The notes under the pieces were generated by a model, which made no database searches, was not told the origin of the DNA, and was given only the letters and a program-made list of their open reading frames with translations. Of a stretch of 29,541 bases of DNA, positions 1 through 8,430 are shown one piece after another. The translations under genes were made by a program, and so were the position numbers. Source of the stretch: DASYSA01 sp036003885 (GTDB lineage: Bacteria; Acidobacteriota; Blastocatellia; UBA7656); contig DASYSA010000714.1 of the NCBI GenBank assembly GCA_036003885.1, positions 1-29,541 of the forward strand. Reading direction: 5' to 3'. The stretch's first letter is position 1. Each line of letters starts with the position of its first letter.

Positions 1-2060
1 TGTTCGAGTTCATTAAGGTCGCTGCCGTATATCTTGACTCCGACCTGCGTTCGTATACCTGTTGAAAGCATTTCGATCCGGTTCTTGATGGGCTGCGTCC
101 AGATGTTTGTGACTCCCGGCATCTGAAGCTTCTCGTCCATCTCCGCAACCAACTTGTCACGGGTCATTCCGGGCCGCCACGCGTCACGCGGTTTGAGATG
201 AACGATGGTCTCGTTCATATTCACTGGCGCCGGGTCTGTTGACGTGTCTGCGCGGCCCGCCTTACCGGCAACCCACTCTACCTCCGGGAAGGTCTTGATG
301 ATTTCATCTTGCCGCTGCATTACTCTCAAAGCTTCGTTAGCCGAGATCCTCGGATCGGTGACCGGCATATACATCACGTCTCCCTCATCCAGGTCCGGCA
401 TGAACTCACTGCCGATCCGCGTTGCCAGATAGACCGCGCCAGCGAATAACCCGATTGCGGTCAGGATTATCACCGCTCGATTGGCAAGCGCCCAGTTAAG
501 CACGGGCCGGTAGATGCGGTGCAATATTCGCATCACGGGGTTGTCACCTTCAGAGTGAAAGCGCCCTCCAAGCAAGAATGAACACAATACCGGCACGAGC
601 GTGACTGCGATTATCGTCGCGCCAAGCATGGCGAACGTCTTGGTGAAGGCTAGAGGGTGGAAGAGCTTGCCTTCGCGCCCCGTAAGCGCAAAGACGGGGA
701 CGAAAGCAAGGATTATGATCGCCATCGAGAAGAAGATCGGTCGCCCCACGAGCTTCGTGGATTCGAGGACTCCCAGCCAGACGCCACGGCGATCCTTTGG
801 GTCAACCCCGTTCTTCTCCATGTAGCGGAACGCATTTTCGGTGACGACTATTCCAGCATCAACCACCACTCCGATGGCGATTGCGATGCCCGAAAGGGAC
901 ATCAAGTTCGAACTGATGCCCATGTAGTACATAAAAAGGAACGACATCAGCACCGCCAGCGGCAAGGGGATCGTGACGATCAGAATCGAGCGGAAGTGAA
1001 ACAGAAATACTATGTGTGCAATAGTGACCAGGATGATCTCTTCAATCAGCGCGCGCTTCAGGGTGTGCGTCGCCCTCTCAATAAGCTCGGTGCGATCATA
1101 AAAGGGAACCAGCTTCACACCCGGGGGCAAGCCGGTTTCAAGCGTTTTGATCTTCTCCTTAACCGCCTCAATCACGTCGAGCGTGTTAACGCCATAGCGA
1201 GCGATCACAACTCCGCCCACGGCCTCACGGCCATCGCGGTCGAGCACTCCCACACGGAAGGCATCGCCTATCTTCACGTTCGCCACATTGCGCACGTAGA
1301 TCGGTGTGCCGCCTGAAGCGCCTACGACTATGTTTTCGACATCGGCCGCGGAATTGATCAGTCCTACTCCGCGCACGACTGACCATTGGCCGTTCTGCTC
1401 GACTACATTTCCGCCGACATTGGTGTTGCTTCGCTTCACGGCGTCGACGACCATCGAAAGCGGAATGTTGTACCCACGCAGCCGATTCGGATCAACGTCT
1501 ACCTGATACTGCTGCACGTATCCGCCAACGGAGGCGACTTCGGCGACGCCGGGGACCGAATTAAGCTGATAGCGGATGAACCAGTCCTGAAGAGTGCGCA
1601 GGTCGCGCAAACTGTTCCCTCCGCCTTCGACTGTGTACCAGAATATCTGACCCACCCCTGTCGCATCGGGACCAAGGGTGGGCACCACTCCTTCGGGCAT
1701 TTCCTTTGTGACCAGGTTCAATCGTTCCAGCACTCGCGTTCGCGCCCAGTACAGGTCCACTTTGTCCTCAAAGATAACGTTGATCATTGAGAAGCCGAAT
1801 GCCGACTGGCCGCGCACTACGCGCACTCCGGGCAGACCTTGCAACGCGGTTGTGAGCGGATACGTCAGCTGGTCTTCAACTTCTTTCGGGCTGCGCCCCG
1901 TCCAATCGGTAAAGACGATCACCTGATTGTCCGACAGATCAGGTATCGCATCAATAGGTGTGCGAGTGAGCGCCCAGTAGCCCCAGCCGGCCAGCAACAG
2001 GTAGAGGGCAACGATTATGAATCTGTTCTTCAACGAGAGTTCGATAACTCGGTTAATCAT
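1..2060 (-). CDS. cusA: CusA-type heavy-metal RND efflux pump, Cu(I)/Ag(I) (3' end outside window)
   Basis: Inner-membrane proton-driven pump subunit that, in the CusCBA family, exports Cu(I)/Ag(I) from the periplasm or cytoplasm through a tripartite complex. About 686 N-terminal residues are visible; family members are about 1,040 long, so the C-terminal third lies left of position 1. The start is ATG at 2060, giving MINRVIELSLKNRFI, the typical HME-RND N-terminus with TM1. The three methionines of the E. coli CusA copper site (M573, M623, M672) have counterparts at M565 (in VMYMPVTDP), M615 (PVNMNETI) and M664 (RIEMLSTGI), all with the same offset of 8. The TM4 aspartate used for proton relay is D401 in GVVVDAGIV. 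This favours Cu/Ag over the divalent cations of CzcA. It lies 57 bp downstream of a Met-rich lipoprotein on the same strand. No CusB or CusC is visible; they may lie to the left. Confidence 0.96.
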   Translation of the reverse strand, partial: MINRVIELSLKNRFIIVALYLLLAGWGYWALTRTPIDAIPDLSDNQVIVFTDWTGRSPKEVEDQLTYPLTTALQGLPGVRVVRGQSAFGFSMINVIFEDKVDLYWARTRVLERLNLVTKEMPEGVVPTLGPDATGVGQIFWYTVEGGGNSLRDLRTLQDWFIRYQLNSVPGVAEVASVGGYVQQYQVDVDPNRLRGYNIPLSMVVDAVKRSNTNVGGNVVEQNGQWSVVRGVGLINSAADVENIVVGASGGTPIYVRNVANVKIGDAFRVGVLDRDGREAVGGVVIARYGVNTLDVIEAVKEKIKTLETGLPPGVKLVPFYDRTELIERATHTLKRALIEEIILVTIAHIVFLFHFRSILIVTIPLPLAVLMSFLFMYYMGISSNLMSLSGIAIAIGVVVDAGIVVTENAFRYMEKNGVDPKDRRGVWLGVLESTKLVGRPIFFSMAIIILAFVPVFALTGREGKLFHPLAFTKTFAMLGATIIAVTLVPVLCSFLLGGRFHSEGDNPVMRILHRIYRPVLNWALANRAVIILTAIGLFAGAVYLATRIGSEFMPDLDEGDVMYMPVTDPRISANEALRVMQRQDEIIKTFPEVEWVAGKAGRADTSTDPAPVNMNETIVHLKPRDAWRPGMTRDKLVAEMDEKLQMPGVTNIWTQPIKNRIEMLSTGIRTQVGVKIYGSDLNELE

Positions 2061-2088
2061 GAATCCGTTCCATTTGCCCTCTGGAGAC

Positions 2089-2105
2089 GCACGCTTCCAG
2101 CGTGC
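2089..2105. repeat. REP-like 17-bp hairpin core, single copy
   Basis: GCACGCTTCCAGCGTGC: a 6-bp stem GCACGC/GCGTGC around TTCCA. The identical 17-mer forms part of both arms of the large inverted repeat at 23558-23677. This copy sits in the 57-bp gap between the lipoprotein gene and cusA, inside a presumed operon. Confidence 0.8.
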
Positions 2106-2117
2106 GCGCGCCCCACA

Positions 2118-2537
2118 CTATTTGGCATTGACGGTCAGGCTCGCCTGGCCGGTTCCTTGCGCCCCCTGGTATTTGACCTGCGCTTCCCACGTGCCGCCGA
2201 CTTCGAGAGTAACGTTGGCGCGATACCTACCGGGAGTGTTGGTCGTCGTCAGAGTTGCCTTGTCGTTCATTTCAGACATCGACCCCATCGCCGGCATATG
2301 GAAATTCAGCGACGCAGCTCCAACATCCAAAGGCTTGCCTGACGAGTCTGCGAAAGTAATCGTCAGTTGATTGTCCCCGCTCTTCAGCTCACCCGTAGGA
2401 CTTGCCAGCGTGATGGTCAGATTTCCCGCCGTCGTGGACTTGATAACCTTGTCGATGTCAGATGATTTGCCTCCACAGGCGGCAATTAACGTTGCACTTG
2501 CAATCACAAATGCACTGAAGATGGTTTTTGTTCTCAT
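2118..2537 (-). CDS. Met-rich YtkA/FixH-like lipoprotein, probable periplasmic copper binder
   Basis: A 139-residue predicted lipoprotein. The N-terminus MRTKTIFSAFVIASATLIAAC has a basic n-region, a hydrophobic core and a lipobox (I-A-A-C21), followed by Gly/Lys/Ser. The remainder is a small beta-sandwich resembling the YtkA/FixH-like domain (compare GELKSGDNQLTITFADSSG and PGRYRANVTLEVGGTW). A Met-rich segment, HMPAMGSMSEM (residues 80-90), has one His and four Met; such strings bind Cu(I) in periplasmic copper proteins. I chose ATG 2537 over the longer reading to 2612 because AAGGAG sits 9 nt upstream and the signal peptide begins there. It is co-oriented with cusA, 57 bp upstream of it. 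Domain assignment is by pattern only; a copper role is inferred from the methionines and the neighbour. Confidence 0.85.
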   Translation of the reverse strand: MRTKTIFSAFVIASATLIAACGGKSSDIDKVIKSTTAGNLTITLASPTGELKSGDNQLTITFADSSGKPLDVGAASLNFHMPAMGSMSEMNDKATLTTTNTPGRYRANVTLEVGGTWEAQVKYQGAQGTGQASLTVNAK

Positions 2538-2546
2538 CAATCTCTT

Positions 2547-2552
2547 CTCCTT
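2547..2552 (-). promoter_or_regulatory. Ribosome binding site fixing the lipoprotein start
   Basis: AAGGAG on the minus strand, 9 nt from ATG 2537. It excludes the upstream in-frame start at 2612. Confidence 0.75.
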
Positions 2553-2697
2553 CAAGGTTGTAGCATCCGTCCACTCAGGGCCGCGAAATGGCTCTGCCAA
2601 ATACCAGGCCAAATGGAAATCTGTCGCAAACAGAAAACCCGGAGCGATTAACGCCCTTGCGATGAAATATTATCCGCGAATGGGCACACTACGGCGC

Positions 2698-3066
2698 TTA
2701 GATCAGAAGTGAGCAGATCTCTAGATAGCGATCAGATGAACCGGCCAGATTGGTGGTTGGAGATTCAGGGAACTTCCTTGAGGAAGTGTATGAGTTGGTT
2801 CCCAGGCTCAGGAAGATACTTGCGACTGGAGCTCTATGTCTTGCTTCGCTCAAGATCGTCGTAGCTGATGAACCGTGGGTCCCGGCGGGCTGCTTACAGT
2901 CAGTCGCACAACACACTCTCGAAAAGCTGGAATATTGTTCGTTCTGACGTGCCGATCTGCAGCACGCCATTTGACAACCGCCCTGGCCGTCCATGTGGGG
3001 CGAAACCCCAGCGAGTGAATTGCCCGCGACTGCAGCAATGAAGGTTAGACTGATAAGCAGCCTCAT
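2698..3066 (-). CDS. Secreted Cys-rich small protein of the copper cluster, unknown function
   Basis: A 122-residue protein with an obvious signal peptide (MRLLISLTFIAAVAGNSLAG). The mature N-terminal half has six cysteines in a mirror arrangement, C31-x3-C35-C36 ... C52-C53-x3-C57. A seventh lies in the C-terminal ICSLLI. His24/Met25 and Met33 are nearby. The rest is Ser/Thr-rich and low in recognisable structure. I know no named family for certain; similar short Cys-rich exported proteins next to cus genes appear in Blastocatellia genomes, but that is recollection and not checked. ATG 3066 is preferred; TTG at 3069 is adjacent. No good Shine-Dalgarno is visible. It is the first gene of the minus-strand copper cluster, 160 bp before the lipoprotein start and divergent from the TonB receptor. 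Metal binding or sensing is plausible but unproven. Confidence 0.72.
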   Translation of the reverse strand: MRLLISLTFIAAVAGNSLAGVSPHMDGQGGCQMACCRSARQNEQYSSFSRVCCATDCKQPAGTHGSSATTILSEARHRAPVASIFLSLGTNSYTSSRKFPESPTTNLAGSSDRYLEICSLLI

Positions 3067-3106
3067 CAATGCGGAGAGTCTAGCCCATCTCGGTTAGAGC
3101 GTCAAC

Positions 3107-3139
3107 GTTGTCGAATCAATACTGTTGTCGAATCAATAC
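3107..3139. repeat. Two tandem copies of GTTGTCGAATCAATAC, 17-bp spacing
   Basis: Exact 16-mers at 3107-3122 and 3124-3139 separated by one T. They lie 40-75 bp upstream of the Cys-rich gene start, in the divergent region. The layout resembles direct-repeat binding sites of response regulators, but the regulator is unknown. Confidence 0.85.
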
Positions 3140-3459
3140 CCCGGCTTGCGATTCGACCGACCGCCAATTCGGCCTTTGCCTTTCGACGCAGACCGGGCGA
3201 ACCGACAGAGCCTTCTTCACGGAGCGTCGCCGGAGCGAGCAGTGCTGGTACTCAAGAGCAATACACCTTAAGGCTGGATGTTCCCCACTATGCCGAAAGG
3301 TATAGTTGAACCTTCAACCGTAGTCTAATGACACCGCATCGGTTTTGGACTATGCTTTGGCGCTCTGTGATGTACTCGAAACTGTTCTCTCTCGAGGCAC
3401 AATCCTTATTGTTTCAACAACGAAACTGATTCGTATTGCAACCTTTCCGTTCTTGACCT

Positions 3460-3464
3460 GGAGG
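3460..3464 (+). promoter_or_regulatory. Ribosome binding site fixing the TonB receptor start
   Basis: GGAGG six nt before ATG 3471. It supports the short start with the signal peptide rather than an extension back to 3345. Confidence 0.8.
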
Positions 3465-3470
3465 CTCTCA

Positions 3471-6400
3471 ATGAGAATTCTTCTTATTCTGATCTGCGTG
3501 TCGGTCTCGGCGTCGGCTCTTCCGCAGAGCAACTACGCGCTTGTTGGCGGCTCTGTTTTGGACCCGAAAAGCGATGTGATAGTGGGCGCAACAGCGGAGC
3601 TAACGTCGCTCGGCACGGGCGCGGTCAGGCGCGCCACAACCAACGCGCAGGGCCTCTATCAAATCACGGGTGTGCTCCCTGGCGACTACGAGCTAAAGGT
3701 AGAGGCAAGCGGATTCGGATCCCAGACGAGGAAGCTGCGTCTCGAGGTAGGTCAACAACTCACTCTGGATATCTCGCTCAAGCTCGCTAGCGTCAGCAGC
3801 AGCGTTGACGTCAAAACCGAGGTGGAGACGCTGCGGACCACAGATCCCAGCGTCGGCGAAGTCATCGAGCCCGCGGCCATTCGCGAGTTGCCGCTAAATG
3901 GGCGAATGCTGATCGACCTTGTCCTCACGGTGCCGGGCGCGCACATGGGCCACGGGGCGCAGACCGGCAACATGAATCCTCTGTATTGGCGCCCAGGCCA
4001 GCGTTCGGCGGTCAGCATTGGCGGGGCCCGACCTAATGCCAACTACTTCCTGCTCGACGGTACGACGAACACCGACCCAACTTTTAATACTCTCAACCTG
4101 AGCCCTTCTCCTGATGCAGTGCAGGAATTCAAGGTCCAAACCGGCAGCTACTCCGCCGAAATGGGCGGGGCTGGCGGCGGTCAGATCAACATCGTCACCC
4201 GGACCGGCTCCAACGGCTTTCATGGAACCGGGTACGAGTTCCTGAGAAACGGCGCGCTCGATGCTCATGACTTCAATCAGATGATGATGGACTCTTCAAA
4301 TTTTCTTGTGCGAAACAATTTTGGCGCATCCTTCGCCGGGCCGATCATTCGCAACAAGATGTTCTTCTTCGCCAACTACGAGGGGCTGCGGCATTCGAAG
4401 GCCGACACGATGATCGACACGGTTCCTACCGAAATGGAGGCGATGGGCGACTTCAGCATGAGCGGAACGACGATCTACAATCCTTTCAGCGCTCATCCGA
4501 ATCCGAACTACGACCCCACCAAACCGCTTGGTCCAGGCAATGCGCAGATCATACGCGACCCTTTCCCGAACAACGTAATCCCATCGAATCTTATCGACCC
4601 TGCCGCCGCCCTGTTCCTGAGGAAGTACACGCCACTTCCCAACATGGATATGGGAATGATGGGTTGCGGAATGACGATGATGGGAGCGCCCACCGTCTTC
4701 GGCGCCGGCGTGGACTGCAACAACTATGTCGACGTACGCAATGAACGTCACGTCACAGACCAGGGTACTATCCGTATCGATCGAAATTTCACGCGCGGCG
4801 ACAGCCTTACCGCGCGATATTCGGCGAGCGGTGAAAACGGCTTCATGCCGCAGAACCTTCCCGGCTTCGGGGCCATTCACGACAACTTCTCCCAGCACGG
4901 CAGCGTTGCCTGGAATCGCATCGTGAGTCCGCGGGCCGTTAACATGGCTGCGATCACTATTTCAAGGCTCTCAATGCACCGAACATCCGAAAACAGCCAG
5001 AGTAACGACATAGTTTCAGAACTTGGGATTCAGGGCGTGGGCTTTGGCGGCAAGGGAGCCTTTGGAGCGCCGTGGTTCAATGTGCAGGGTTATTCCGGCA
5101 TGGGCGATACGTTTGCGGCAACGCCGATGCACGCATGGGACACAATTATTGAAGGCCGGGATCTGTTCAGTTGGCAAAGAGGCCGTCACGGTCTGAAGCT
5201 CGGAGGAAGTTATAGACACTACATCTGGCCGATGTGGGGGTTTTTCCAGAACCGCGGCTACTATCAATTCACGAACGGCTTCACTACAAAAACCGCTACT
5301 GGCGATGGAACGGGATCCGCCCTCGCGAGTTTCATGCTGGGGTTGCCGGCAGTCAAGCAACGACAGGCAGGAATTCCGCAGATGCAGCTTCGCCAGTGGT
5401 ACGCGGACGCCTTTGTCCAGGACAGCTTTCAACTCAATCACAACACCACAATTCAGATGGGGCTTCGATATGAATACATGAGCCCGCTCACGGACATCCG
5501 CTATGCTAACAGCAATCTCGTCTTCCAGAACGGAACGCCTTTTGTATTCATCGGAGGGCAGCTCGGATTCCCAACTGGTTTGATGCACTCGAACAAGCTC
5601 AATTTCGCACCTCGGTTCGGCCTTTCGCACAACATCGATCGCTACGGCGCCGTGCTTCATGCCGCCTTTGGCATCTTCTATACGCCGGTCGATATGAACA
5701 CCTGGTGCAATCAGCGTCACAACGTTCCTTACGTATTCCCGGAGACGCAGCAGAGCGACAATTTCACTCCGGCGGCCGGGATAGTCGCATCACATTTCAA
5801 CTTTGGGCAGCCGGTGTTGGGGCAGACCACGGTGAGCTTCGCCTCATTCGACCCGAACGCGCCGTCCCAATACATTCAGCAATGGAGCTTCTCGGTGCAG
5901 AAGAGTCTGGGCAAGGAGACAACGCTCGAGCTCGGCTATCTCGGTTCACGCGGCCTCCACCTACAACGTTCTCATTTAATCAACAATGCGCCGCCCGGCC
6001 CTGGTGCAATCGGGCCACGACGCCCGTTTAAGACTCTAAGCTTCCTGCCCGGTTCAGTGCTGCCGTCGAACGTAAATGCGGTGAGCACAACGTTCCCTGT
6101 TAGCGGCATCAACCTGCTCGAGAACACTGCGCGGAGTTGGTATGACGCGGGTTACGTCAACGTTCGTCGCCGGTATGCGCGAGGACTGAGTCTGCTTGCG
6201 AACTACACGTGGTCCAAGAACCTTAGCGATGCGCCGGACTTTCGCTCGCCTATGTTCGAGTCTGCCATACCGCAGAACAATAACAACATCGCAGGCGAGA
6301 AGGCGCTTGCCTGCGATATCCGCCATAGGCTCGCGCTGAGCGCGGTGTATAGCATACCCTCGCTGCGGGGTTCTCGGCTGGCGAGCGCGATCACACAGAA

Positions 6401-6851
6401 CTGGAGCCTGTCAGCCATCCTCCAGGTGCAAAGCGGCTTCCCGTTCACCGTCTCGGTGTTCGGGGACACTGCGAATGCCGGAACCCTCCTGGGTGAGAAT
6501 CCGATCCGAGCGAACGTCACCGGCCAGCCTGTCTTCGGAGATGGCACCCAAACCTCAGATCGCTGGCTCAACCCGGCAGCGTTTGCTACGCCCCCCGCAT
6601 TTACATTTGGAAGTGCGGGACGGAATTCGGTCTATGGGCCGGGAATGCAAACGCTCGACCTGGCCCTGCTGCGCGAGTTCTCAATAACTGAAAAAACGAA
6701 GTTCCAATTCCGCGCCGAGTTCTTCAACGCGCTCAATCGAACGAATCTTGGGACGCCAAATCGATTCGTCAACACGCCACAGTTCGGCACCATTACGGAA
6801 GTCGCGACTCCGGCACGGGAGGTACAGTTGAGCGCCCGTATTTCGTTCTAG
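3471..6851 (+). CDS. TonB-dependent receptor, Oar-like with N-terminal carboxypeptidase-regulatory-like domain
   Basis: Outer-membrane receptor of 1126 residues, of the large Acidobacteria-type Oar/CarboxypepD_reg family. Order: signal peptide (MRILLILICVSVSASALPQ), a carboxypeptidase-regulatory-like beta-sandwich at about 25-105 (GGSVLDPKSDVIVGATAEL, then TTNAQGLYQITGVLPGDY), a plug domain at about 110-260 (IRELPLNGRMLIDLVL; INIVTRTGSNGFHGTGYEFL), and a long beta-barrel ending in VQLSARISF. The terminal Phe is the usual outer-membrane insertion signal. Start chosen by GGAGG and the signal peptide. Unusual is a Met-rich stretch at 392-404 with seven Met and Cys399, plus His158-Met159-Gly-His161 and Met271-273. 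Together with the divergent copper-export genes this suggests a link to copper, but the substrate is unknown; most family members are uncharacterised. Confidence 0.93.
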   Translation: MRILLILICVSVSASALPQSNYALVGGSVLDPKSDVIVGATAELTSLGTGAVRRATTNAQGLYQITGVLPGDYELKVEASGFGSQTRKLRLEVGQQLTLDISLKLASVSSSVDVKTEVETLRTTDPSVGEVIEPAAIRELPLNGRMLIDLVLTVPGAHMGHGAQTGNMNPLYWRPGQRSAVSIGGARPNANYFLLDGTTNTDPTFNTLNLSPSPDAVQEFKVQTGSYSAEMGGAGGGQINIVTRTGSNGFHGTGYEFLRNGALDAHDFNQMMMDSSNFLVRNNFGASFAGPIIRNKMFFFANYEGLRHSKADTMIDTVPTEMEAMGDFSMSGTTIYNPFSAHPNPNYDPTKPLGPGNAQIIRDPFPNNVIPSNLIDPAAALFLRKYTPLPNMDMGMMGCGMTMMGAPTVFGAGVDCNNYVDVRNERHVTDQGTIRIDRNFTRGDSLTARYSASGENGFMPQNLPGFGAIHDNFSQHGSVAWNRIVSPRAVNMAAITISRLSMHRTSENSQSNDIVSELGIQGVGFGGKGAFGAPWFNVQGYSGMGDTFAATPMHAWDTIIEGRDLFSWQRGRHGLKLGGSYRHYIWPMWGFFQNRGYYQFTNGFTTKTATGDGTGSALASFMLGLPAVKQRQAGIPQMQLRQWYADAFVQDSFQLNHNTTIQMGLRYEYMSPLTDIRYANSNLVFQNGTPFVFIGGQLGFPTGLMHSNKLNFAPRFGLSHNIDRYGAVLHAAFGIFYTPVDMNTWCNQRHNVPYVFPETQQSDNFTPAAGIVASHFNFGQPVLGQTTVSFASFDPNAPSQYIQQWSFSVQKSLGKETTLELGYLGSRGLHLQRSHLINNAPPGPGAIGPRRPFKTLSFLPGSVLPSNVNAVSTTFPVSGINLLENTARSWYDAGYVNVRRRYARGLSLLANYTWSKNLSDAPDFRSPMFESAIPQNNNNIAGEKALACDIRHRLALSAVYSIPSLRGSRLASAITQNWSLSAILQVQSGFPFTVSVFGDTANAGTLLGENPIRANVTGQPVFGDGTQTSDRWLNPAAFATPPAFTFGSAGRNSVYGPGMQTLDLALLREFSITEKTKFQFRAEFFNALNRTNLGTPNRFVNTPQFGTITEVATPAREVQLSARISF

Positions 6852-7074
6852 CAGGCTGCGGAAACCTCTGTCAGGCATGCGTGAACACGCGCCACGCCCA
6901 ATGACGGCGTAGCGCCACCATCAATGGTGTGACGGATGGAGCAAATGTTGGGTAGGCTTTTGGTGACGCCAGAAGGGTAAAGGACCAACGCTTTGTAAAC
7001 CGATAGCATTGTGTCCGAAGCGTGAACACGGGACAAAACAATGCTGTCCCATAGTCGATTATTCTGGTCGGCAG

Positions 7075-8430
7075 CTAAGACGCTTCAACCGCCGCCTGGC
7101 CAACCTGCCGGTCGATCATGCGGTAAAGCGTTTTGCGGTCGACTCCCATCACCTGCGCAGCCCGGGACTTGTTGCCGCCCACGGCACTGAGCACTCTAAG
7201 CAGGTAGCTCGCCTCGATCTGTTCGAGGGTCGGCAGTTTTCCCTCGGGAATGATCTCGTCCATTATCGAAGAGACGGCCGGTGTCGACACGATCTCTTGC
7301 GGAAGGTCCTCAAGCCTGATGATGCCGTTGGAGAGCGCGGCAAGCCGCTGCATCGTGTGTTTCAGCTCACGCACATTACCGGGCCACTTGTACGCCTCCA
7401 GAGCCAGCATCGCATCTTTGGTGATCGACAGCGATCGCTCCTTCGGGTTGTACTGCGTCAAGAAAGCAATCGCCATCGCGTGAATGTCGTCACGGCGGTC
7501 CCTGAGTGGCGGAAGCGTTATGCATACACCCTGCAGGCGGTAAAGCAGGTCCTGGCGAAATAGTCCGGATTCGACCAGGGCTGCTGGATCTCGGTTTGTG
7601 GCGGCGAGCACCCGTACGTTGACTCTCTTCTTGGTGTTCGAACCCAGAGTGCGAATCTCTCCCTCCTGAAGGACTCTCAGCAGCTTCACCTGAAAAGCCG
7701 GGCTGGTCTCAGTGACTTCGTCAAGAAGCAATGTGCCCGCGTCCGCCTCTTCAAACAGGCCGCGTCGCGCAACATCCGCTCCCGTGAACGCCCCTCGGGT
7801 GTGCCCGAATAGCTCAGACTCGAGGAGGGTGTCTGGAAGAGCGCCACAATTGACAGCGACGAAAGATTTGTCCGCGCGGGGGCTCTTACGGTGAATGAGC
7901 CGTGCAATGAGTTCCTTGCCGGTGCCTGATTCCCCACATATCATTACGGGAAGTTCGGTCGCGGCAACCCGCGTTGCAGTCTTCACAACGTCGATCATCA
8001 CCGCGCTATTGCCTATGATCTCGTGGTGCGCCTGCTTCGGCGCTTCCACTTCTATCAACTTACTGGGGTAGCGGCGCTGTTCCACGGCTGAGGCTATTGC
8101 CTGGAGAACGCTTATCGAGAACGGTTTGCATATATAGTCGTTGGCCCCATGCTGCACGGCCTCTATTGCGGCTTCGACCGAGGCCTGCCCGGTCATCAGA
8201 ACGATTTCGGTTTCGTTATTCATGCTCTCTTTGAATGCCCTCAGCACGTCGAAACCCGACATCCCTTCCATGACTACGTCGCAAAATACCAGATCGAAGT
8301 CGCGCTCGGCAGCGAGCTGCAGCGCTTGTCTTCCACTGGATGCATCCCAAACTTGATAACCTCGCCCGGTCATTGCCGTGCAGACCAGATCCCGCACGAA
8401 GTCATCGTCGTCAACTACTAGAACTCTCAT
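7075..8430 (-). CDS. NtrC-family sigma-54-dependent response regulator
   Basis: A 451-residue transcription activator with three domains. The receiver (1-120) has acidic D7-D10, phosphoacceptor D51 (VFCDVVME), T80 and K102, all intact. The AAA+ domain (about 137-370) has Walker A GESGTGKE at 166-173, the sigma-54-contacting GAFTGA loop at 213-218, Walker B GTLLLDE at 232-238 and the arginine region FRQDLLYRL. A Fis-type helix-turn-helix near the C-terminus reads GGNKSRAAQVMGVDRKTLYR. It should hydrolyse ATP to open sigma-54 promoters when phosphorylated. ATG 8430 follows GAGGG. It is divergent from the hybrid kinase, with a 567-bp gap, so that kinase is a candidate partner; this is not shown by sequence. 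I found no -24/-12 promoter in the adjoining gaps, so its targets are unknown. Confidence 0.95.
   Translation of the reverse strand: MRVLVVDDDDFVRDLVCTAMTGRGYQVWDASSGRQALQLAAERDFDLVFCDVVMEGMSGFDVLRAFKESMNNETEIVLMTGQASVEAAIEAVQHGANDYICKPFSISVLQAIASAVEQRRYPSKLIEVEAPKQAHHEIIGNSAVMIDVVKTATRVAATELPVMICGESGTGKELIARLIHRKSPRADKSFVAVNCGALPDTLLESELFGHTRGAFTGADVARRGLFEEADAGTLLLDEVTETSPAFQVKLLRVLQEGEIRTLGSNTKKRVNVRVLAATNRDPAALVESGLFRQDLLYRLQGVCITLPPLRDRRDDIHAMAIAFLTQYNPKERSLSITKDAMLALEAYKWPGNVRELKHTMQRLAALSNGIIRLEDLPQEIVSTPAVSSIMDEIIPEGKLPTLEQIEASYLLRVLSAVGGNKSRAAQVMGVDRKTLYRMIDRQVGQAAVEAS

Larger units (their letters stand above)
3067..3470. promoter_or_regulatory. Divergent regulatory region between copper cluster and TonB receptor
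   Basis: A 404-bp non-coding interval between two divergent start codons. It holds a 17-bp-period tandem repeat (3107-3139) and a small inverted repeat GTTTC-N6-GAAAC at 3411-3426. I could not identify convincing -35/-10 hexamers, and there is no obvious CueR- or CopY-type operator. Confidence 0.6.

Noticed and set aside
657..2370. Several plus-strand open frames
   Set aside because: Antisense to cusA and the lipoprotein gene, whose reading frame is clear from family motifs.
7030..7050. Hairpin GGGACA/TGTCCC between the receptor and NtrC-type gene as terminator
   Set aside because: Six-bp stem without a following T-run in either direction; too weak to call.
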